64,000 nt of DNA from positions 186,001-250,000 of the forward strand of contig JACKDR010000006.1 of assembly GCA_020633495.1 (NCBI GenBank). Reading direction: 5' to 3'. Below, in pieces: positions 59,636 through 64,000 of this stretch. The position numbers and the translations under genes were made by a program. The number at the start of each line of letters is the position of its first letter. Within the stretch, counting starts at the first letter, position 1. Source of the stretch: Kofleriaceae bacterium (GTDB lineage Bacteria > Myxococcota_A > Polyangia > Haliangiales > Haliangiaceae). The notes under the pieces are model-generated. The model was not told where the DNA came from and ran no database searches. It worked only from the letters and a program-made list of their open reading frames with translations.

Positions 59636-60427
59636 TCACCACCCCGCCGGGGGCGCGATCGTGCCCCCACAAGGCGGCGGGGCGTAGACGTCGCGCTCGT
59701 CGTACGCGAGCGGCTGGACCTCGACCCCGTGCTGGAGCAGCACGATCGCGAGCGGGTACCAGGCGCCGACCCAGTTGCCGCGCAGGTTGGCGAGCTGCGT
59801 GGCCACCATGCGGCGCCGGCTGTCGTCGCCGAAGCCACACGGGTCGTGCCACGCCGCGGTCCCGAGCGTCGCCTCCAGGCGGCGGAGCTCGGCGCCGAGG
59901 TCGGCGGCCAGCGCCTCGAGGTCGCGCGGCGCGATCGCCGGCGTCGACGCGTAGGCCTCGACGAGCCAGTCGACGTCGCCCCAGTAGCGCCAGCCCGCCA
60001 TCGGGAAGTCGTGGGTCGCGCGCTCGACCGCGAGCCGCCGCGTGAGATCGTCGAGCACGCGGAGCGCGGTGCGACGGGCGAGTCGGCGCAGCACCGGCAG
60101 CCGCTGCGCCGGCGGGGTCAGCCACAGCATCAGCAGCGCCCGGCGGACCTCGACCGAGACCGCGGCGCGGCGGGCCCCCGGCAGCGGATCGAGCAGGAAG
60201 CGGACGTAGTGGACGTACGTCGTGGCCGCCTCCCAGCCGGCGTCGACCAGCAGCGGCGGCGCCATCCGCGCCAGCGCCTCGAGCTCCCGCAGCGGCGGCG
60301 CGTCGTCGCGCTCGTACAGCGGCGGCCGGCCCGCCAGCGGCGAGCACGCGCGCGCGATCATCAGCGCCAGCAGCACCGCGGCCGCCAGCACGGCGGCGCC
60401 GAGCGCACGTGGGGGGCGCGGCGTCAT
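59636..60427 (-). CDS. Membrane-anchored hypothetical protein, full-length copy
   Basis: A 263-residue protein with one N-terminal hydrophobic helix (LGAAVLAAAVLLALMIARAC), then a helical domain (RDDAPPLRELEALARMAPPL; TPPAQRLPVLRRLARRTALR) and the C-terminal part RATHDFPMAGWRYWGDVDWL and GNWVGAWYPLAIVLLQHGVE. I do not recognise it. A copy with an internal deletion is at 48390-48832. In both places it lies next to a family A gene, so the two are part of one duplicated block. The gap to the propeller-like gene is 48 bp. Confidence 0.65.
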   Translation of the reverse strand: MTPRPPRALGAAVLAAAVLLALMIARACSPLAGRPPLYERDDAPPLRELEALARMAPPLLVDAGWEAATTYVHYVRFLLDPLPGARRAAVSVEVRRALLMLWLTPPAQRLPVLRRLARRTALRVLDDLTRRLAVERATHDFPMAGWRYWGDVDWLVEAYASTPAIAPRDLEALAADLGAELRRLEATLGTAAWHDPCGFGDDSRRRMVATQLANLRGNWVGAWYPLAIVLLQHGVEVQPLAYDERDVYAPPPCGGTIAPPAGW

Positions 60428-60740
60428 CGTGCGCCGGTCGCACCCAGGCCCGTGGCGCGGGCCCGGTCGAGGCCGCCGGCGTCGGCCTCGCTCTGTCGAG
60501 CCGTGGTGCCGTCAGTCGCCGCGTTCATCGTCGTCCACACCTGCCGCCGCGGGTCGCCGAGGGCGGGCCCCGGGGCGGGCCCACCCTGCTCGGATCGGCG
60601 GCTTCGGTCATGTCCACCGTGTCGACCGCCCGCGGCCGCGGTTGCCCGCATTCGCACCGCGAGTGGCCCGGTCCTCAGCCCTCCGCGCCGGCGAGCTGCG
60701 GGACCGTCACCGCCTCTGGCGGGGCCGCCTGGCCGTTGCG
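60428..60740. other. Gene-free stretch in the immunity array
   Basis: About 313 bp between the family A copy 2 stop and the start of the membrane-anchored protein gene. It is GC-rich; the short frames on either strand show no resemblance to their neighbours, apart from about 20 bp (GTGGGGGGCGCGGCGTCATC) shared with the deleted copy near 48815-48832. I see no other structure in it. Confidence 0.5.
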
Positions 60741-61280
60741 TCACCGGGGCCCCCTCGGCGGCATGCAGAGCATTCGCCTGCTGCGCTCGTCAAGCGCGGC
60801 CGCTCGCTGGAGATCGAAGACGAGGAGGTGCCGCAACTCGCCGTCTGGCAGGTCGTGCAGCCGCAGCCCGGAGAACGGTGCTGGTTGCGGGTATCCGTAC
60901 AGCGACCGTAGCTCGGCATCGAGCGCGGCATAGCGCGATCGGTTCACCCAGAAGATGCTCTGCCGCTCCACGCGGTCGGTGGGCTGCCCGGCAAGCTCCT
61001 CGATCTCCTCCCGTCCGTCCGTGGGTGCAACGATCAGGTTGTTCGTCGCGACGATGATGCGCGCCGCATCGTCGACGTCTTCGGCGTGATCGAGATCGAT
61101 GTCCTGCGGCGGCGGCCAGGGCGCCGTGGGTAGGTGGGGGATGAACGCCATCGACACGTAGTGGTTCAAGGTCACATCCCATCCGCCGGCCAGCCATCGG
61201 GCCAGCCCCGGTTGGTCGTGGTGGTCGGTAGCGAGGTTGCGGATGTCGACCATGTAGTTCGATTCAGGGCGTTCCTTCAT
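60741..61280 (-). CDS. Putative immunity-type protein, family A, copy 2
   Basis: A 179-residue paralogue of 48952-49470 and 63294-63830: MKERPESNYMVDIRNLATDH, GGWDVTLNHYVSMAFIPHLP, DIDLDHAEDVDDAARIIVAT, ending RMLCMPPRG. It is closer to copy 3 (about 75% by eye) than to copy 1. It is soluble, without a signal peptide. The start codon ATG 61280 is followed by the same MKERP segment as copy 3, so the start is well supported. Confidence 0.65.
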   Translation of the reverse strand: MKERPESNYMVDIRNLATDHHDQPGLARWLAGGWDVTLNHYVSMAFIPHLPTAPWPPPQDIDLDHAEDVDDAARIIVATNNLIVAPTDGREEIEELAGQPTDRVERQSIFWVNRSRYAALDAELRSLYGYPQPAPFSGLRLHDLPDGELRHLLVFDLQRAAALDERSRRMLCMPPRGPR

Positions 61281-61592
61281 CGCGATTGCTCACCCGCAAG
61301 TTGTTTGGAGCACCGAGGTCGACTCCAGCGTCGCGGAGCGTGGAGCATGGACGCCCTCGGGGCGTGCGTGGGCCGCGCCCCGCTGGTCTCTGCCCTGGCG
61401 ACGCGAGAGGCTACGTGGTCGGTGCCGACGCGAAGCCCAAGAAGGTCCGTAGCTGGAGTTTCACGAGGCGCGGCCGCTGACCATCGTCCAAGTTCTCGTA
61501 TTGGAATCGTTGTCGTCCACCGCGCCGGTCTCCTCGTCGTCCGGCCCGGACCTTTCGGTGAGTGCCTGCGACCGCAGCGGGCTGACGAGGCG
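61281..61592. other. Non-coding or remnant stretch
   Basis: About 312 bp between family E (stop 61593) and family A copy 2. On the minus strand one frame reads FQYENLDDGQRPRLVKLQLR then TFLGFASAPTT-stop (61411), which looks protein-like and may be a toxin-tip remnant. Near 61290-61320 the minus strand resembles the tail (ATLES) upstream of copy 3 at 63840-63900. No complete gene is supported. Confidence 0.4.
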
Positions 61593-62051
61593 TCAAGCTC
61601 GCTCGAGTAGCGACCGTTCCCACGCCTGAAGTAGTCCAGTGGCGAGCGAACGGGAGACGCTGCCGGCCTCTACGGACCCAATTCGTTCGCCGTTGTACTC
61701 GACACCGATGCAGAGGCCATGGGTCCGCGAAAGATCGCACATGGCATCGAGCACTGCGCGCACCTCGTTATAGTGGGCGCGGTCGATGTCGAGTGGTAGA
61801 TCCTCGTCCCAGGGTGGAAACGACGAGTAGACTTCGAGAACACCGCCCACGGTCACGATGGGAGTGTCCCCAGGGGCTGTCGCCTCCTCCTCTTCGTCGA
61901 CGAACGCTGGCGGTGTGATCGTCCAGTGCCTCGTGGTCGCGAGGTGCCCGATCGCGTCGCGCATCGCATCGCGTTCCTGCTGCGTCGCTTCACCTTCGAT
62001 CGCGAACAGGAGGTTGACCGTAGGGTGCTCACGTGAAACGTGTTCCGTCAT
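61593..62051 (-). CDS. Putative immunity-type protein, family E
   Basis: A 152-residue acidic soluble protein (NLLFAIEGEATQQERDAMRD; IVTVGGVLEVYSSFPPWDED; GLCIGVEYNGERIGSVEAGS). Only one copy is seen. No domain is recognised. Its size, acidity and place within the array are like those of the repeated families, so a similar antidote role is guessed. Start ATG 62051 is the only plausible one. Confidence 0.55.
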   Translation of the reverse strand: MTEHVSREHPTVNLLFAIEGEATQQERDAMRDAIGHLATTRHWTITPPAFVDEEEEATAPGDTPIVTVGGVLEVYSSFPPWDEDLPLDIDRAHYNEVRAVLDAMCDLSRTHGLCIGVEYNGERIGSVEAGSVSRSLATGLLQAWERSLLERA

Positions 62052-62184
62052 CTTCTGACTCCAGCGATCCGGTCATGCCGGGTCCTCCCGGATTGCGCCG
62101 GTAGCCACCTGGCATGTGCGCGTCCTTGTGTCGCGTCGCCGGCAGGGGGACATCGAGCTTCCGGTGCTCGACTCGACAGCGGCG

Positions 62185-62691
62185 TCAATGGTCGTCGCCG
62201 GTCTCGTCGGTTCCCGGCGTGGGGGCGCCGTGACCGCGGTTCGCCGAACGTTCGAGAGCGTGATCGTGATCCAATCGGCGCGTCCCCAGTGGCGCACTAG
62301 CCTTCCGCAAGTGCGCGAAGACGATTGCCGTGGTCCAGTCGTCCTCGAACGCATTCACGTAGTCCTGGAAGATGTTGACTGCACGCCAGTCATTCGCGCG
62401 AACGCGCTCTCGAAGGGCGGCCTCGGCAGCTTCCTTTACCTCCGGCCAGCGTAGTGCGTGCATGCAGAATGACAGCACTTCCCAGGGGGCATCGATGGGT
62501 TCATGCCCAGGTGTTCCCAGGATGGACAGGAAGACGTCGACGAACTCCGTTCTTCCCTCGGGATGAGCCTCGATGTGCCTCAGCAGATCGACGAGCAGGG
62601 GCTCGTACCCGTCGTCGGCAGCGATCGCAGCGTCGATCTCGGCGATGCGAGCTCGGAAGTCCGTTGCGAAGGCGGTGCCGGTGTCGGTCAT
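62185..62691 (-). CDS. Putative immunity-type protein, family D, copy 2
   Basis: A 168-residue intact paralogue of the IS66-split gene: AFATDFRARIAEIDAAIAAD, TEFVDVFLSILGTPGHEPID, FQDYVNAFEDDWTTAIVFAH, ending APTPGTDETGDDH. It shows what the split gene looked like before insertion. ATG 62691 aligns with copy 1; the upstream in-frame Met at 62721 belongs to the preceding tip (MRFDPTTGRK). Confidence 0.72.
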   Translation of the reverse strand: MTDTGTAFATDFRARIAEIDAAIAADDGYEPLLVDLLRHIEAHPEGRTEFVDVFLSILGTPGHEPIDAPWEVLSFCMHALRWPEVKEAAEAALRERVRANDWRAVNIFQDYVNAFEDDWTTAIVFAHLRKASAPLGTRRLDHDHALERSANRGHGAPTPGTDETGDDH

Positions 62692-62863
62692 CTTGCGGCC
62701 GGTCGTGGGATCGAAGCGCATCTCGACGTACTTGCCAGCGGCGGCGAGCCCCCGCTTGCTCGAATGCTTGCTCTGCGACCCGGGCAGGGCTCTCGCCGGA
62801 CGGCAGGCAATGACCGGAGCGGTGGTTGCCGTCGGGCGGCGAGGTCGTCACAGCGGCTTCCAT
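62692..62863 (-). pseudogene. Toxin tip remnant, second copy of the SGH motif cassette
   Basis: Minus-strand sequence reads NHRSGHCLPSGESPARVAEQ and AFEQAG, matching NNSSGHYLPSGESPAQVAEQ of the orphan tip at 57855-58310. A one-base change near 62755 then shifts the frame; the continuing GKYVEMRFDPTTGRK is in the frame of the family D gene. The Tyr of SGHY is Cys here. With no linker or body and a frameshift, it cannot make a working toxin. Confidence 0.6.
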
Positions 62864-63055
62864 TCGACGAGTTCGGCACCACTGGGCATGAGCTCCGGCA
62901 TCGCGCCGTCGAGGAGGATACCGTGAAGCCCGACCGACGGCATGTAGGGCGCCACGTCGCGGAGACGTCGAGCGACCAGTGTCCCCCCGCGTCGAGCACC
63001 GCCTGGGAGAGTTCCTCGAGAAGCCGGTTGAGTCGCGGTCTGTGGATCAGCGAAG
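62848..63055 (-). pseudogene. Fragment of a family C immunity-type gene
   Basis: The last ~70 codons of a family C copy: RPRLNRLLEELSQAVLDAGG corresponds to TPRLNRFLAETKAAVIAAGG in 50613-51404, and PSVGLHGILLDGAMPELMPS to PWVGPHGIMLDGPVPEVMPD. The two parts are in different frames, with a shift near 62955. The N-terminal two thirds are missing; the upstream sequence changes into a propeller-gene fragment. Confidence 0.6.
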
Positions 63056-63099
63056 CACTCCGGGTGCGGTTGCGACGGTGGGTTCAGAGAAGCTAGCGC

Positions 63100-63265
63100 C
63101 GGTGCGGTCGCTTGTCCTACGTCGAGGCGGTCGGTGTCGCCCCGGCAATCGACGCCGGGCCGGGGCGCGCTCGCGGAGAAGCTCGGGACGACGCCGAACT
63201 CGGTGGCGTCGCGCCGCGTGGTCTGCGCGACGTAGATGACCTCGGGCGACGCCAGGACGACCAGA
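63100..63265 (-). pseudogene. Fragment of the propeller-like gene
   Basis: The minus strand reads PEVIYVAQTTRRDATEFGVV then PSFSASAPRPGVDCRGDTDR, matching residues about 55-95 of the protein at 58403-59587 (PEVVYVAQTVRRDATELGVV). It is joined to the family C fragment on one side and to family A copy 3 on the other. The long open frame that runs through all three pieces is a product of these joins, not a gene. Confidence 0.6.
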
Positions 63266-63293
63266 CCGGGGGGCACCTGATCGGCTCCCTGGC

Positions 63294-63830
63294 TCACGAT
63301 GCAGCAGGCGGGAGGCAGAGCAGCCGTCGATGTGATTCGTCGAGTGCCGCAGCCCTTCGAAGCTCGAACTTCAGAAACTGCCTCAGCTCCCCTGGTGGCA
63401 GGTCCTCCAGTCGGAGGCCAGAAAACGGGGCAGGGGATGGACGCCCATGGAGCGAACGAAGCTCCGAATCCAGTGCTGCGTAGCGAGATCGACTCACCCA
63501 GAAGATCGACTGTCGGTCTATGACATCGTTCGCGGTCCCGACCAGTTCCTCGAGACGCTCTTGCCCATCCGTGGGGGCAACGATCAGCGTGTGCGTCGCG
63601 ACGATGACGCGCGCCGCATCGTCGGCATCTGCGGCATGGTCGAGGTCGATGTCCTGAGGTGGGGGCCAGGGCGTCGTTGGCAGGTGGGGGATGAACGCCA
63701 CCGACACGCAGTGGTTCGCCGTCACATCCCATCCCCCGGAGAGCCAGCGCGCCAGCTCCGGTTGATCGTAGTGTTCCGTGACCAAGTCGCGGATGTCGAC
63801 CATGTAGTTTGAATCTGGGCGTTCCTTCAT
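63294..63830 (-). CDS. Putative immunity-type protein, family A, copy 3
   Basis: A 178-residue paralogue: MKERPDSNYMVDIRDLVTEH, GGWDVTANHCVSVAFIPHLP, DIDLDHAADADDAARVIVAT, ending RRLLCLPPAAS. Its ATG at 63830 overlaps the TGA of an upstream open frame (ATGA), the layout of a toxin tip followed by its antidote gene. Family function is unknown. Confidence 0.65.
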   Translation of the reverse strand: MKERPDSNYMVDIRDLVTEHYDQPELARWLSGGWDVTANHCVSVAFIPHLPTTPWPPPQDIDLDHAADADDAARVIVATHTLIVAPTDGQERLEELVGTANDVIDRQSIFWVSRSRYAALDSELRSLHGRPSPAPFSGLRLEDLPPGELRQFLKFELRRAAALDESHRRLLCLPPAAS

Positions 63831-64000
63831 CGCGGCTCACCTGCGAGCTGTTCGGGGGTCGAGATCGACTCCAGCGTCGTGGACCACCGGCTCGAAAGCA
63901 CGTCGAACAGCAGCGGCGGGCTCATGCAGGGGGCCACGGCGTCTGGGAGCCTGACGTCGTCTGGCGGAGTGACATCGCCGCGAGGCCGGCCACCGCGACG
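63827..64000 (-). CDS. Partial upstream frame, possible toxin C-terminus
   Basis: On the minus strand the frame from the window edge reads DVTPPDDVRLPDAVAPCMSP then LLFDVLSSRWSTTLESISTP, ending EPR-stop at 63827, in an ATGA overlap with the family A copy 3 gene. About 57 codons are visible and the frame is open to the edge. A decayed form of the end (ATLES) is upstream of copy 2. It fits the tip position of a toxin-immunity pair, but no domain can be named from so little. Confidence 0.4.
   Translation of the reverse strand, partial: RRGGRPRGDVTPPDDVRLPDAVAPCMSPPLLFDVLSSRWSTTLESISTPEQLAGEPR

Noticed and set aside
57855..60443. An 862-codon minus-strand frame spanning the propeller-like and membrane-anchored genes
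   Set aside because: Only its last ~150 codons (the orphan tip) are protein-like; the rest is out of frame with the two well-supported genes on the same strand.
62848..63840. A single 330-codon gene
   Set aside because: Its parts match three different genes in different contexts and it overlaps family A copy 3 in the wrong frame.

Overview
The window is very GC-rich chromosomal DNA, with GC-ending codons almost everywhere. Its gene content points to a myxobacterium of the Haliangium/Nannocystineae type. The main reason is a microcompartment locus (positions 557-3896) whose five predicted proteins closely resemble, from memory, the shell proteins and aldehyde dehydrogenase of Haliangium ochraceum. 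Other signs are two membrane- or cytosol-type sigma-54 activators, an AgmX/PglI-type Ser/Thr kinase, many lipoproteins and a full type II secretion cluster. No tRNA, rRNA or CRISPR array was seen.

Layout, left to right. Positions 1-430 hold the start of a TolC-like outer-membrane protein. Positions 557-3896 encode BMC-T, BMC-H, BMC-P, a CoA-acylating aldehyde dehydrogenase and a second BMC-T in one tight operon. Positions 3910-8265 hold a propeller-metallopeptidase lipoprotein, a lipoprotein cyclophilin and a Cys-rich three-repeat lipoprotein. Positions 8569-11421 encode a membrane sigma-54 activator with a PDZ domain. Positions 11487-15245 are an accessory island: a 24-G run, a 109-bp inverted repeat on each side (107/109 identical), a DUF222-HNH endonuclease gene, and an IS1111-type IS110 element with 11-bp subterminal inverted repeats and about 265 nt of non-coding DNA where a guide (bridge/seek) RNA would be expected.

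Positions 15246-35455 hold an outer-membrane beta-barrel protein, a histidine kinase, an NtrC-type regulator that overlaps gspC, and gspC to gspN in order. The secretin, ATPase, inner-membrane platform and pseudopilins are all present; prepilin peptidase is not in the window. Positions 35558-48383 are housekeeping and signalling genes: two CBS-pair proteins, a MoaD-MoaE fusion, an alkyltransferase-like protein, a deoxyhypusine-synthase-like protein, a LuxR-type regulator, a pair of HtrA-like genes of which the first has lost its catalytic Ser, an inward-rectifier K+ channel, a frameshifted Ser/Thr kinase, AspRS and a histidine phosphatase.

Positions 48390-64000 look like a decaying polymorphic-toxin and immunity array, transcribed leftwards. 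At least five families of small soluble proteins recur two or three times (families A to E below). Between them lie toxin C-terminal pieces: one with a PD-(D/E)xK-like core broken by a frameshift, and two with an N-x-x-SGH motif. A large membrane-spanning toxin body has lost its N-terminus and has a 10-residue repeat linker. IS630 has inserted or recombined at its C-terminus and carries an in-frame stop. An IS66 element (55039-57443) with a perfect 8-bp target duplication has split one immunity-like gene. The immunity label is inferred from context and copy number, not from recognised domains.
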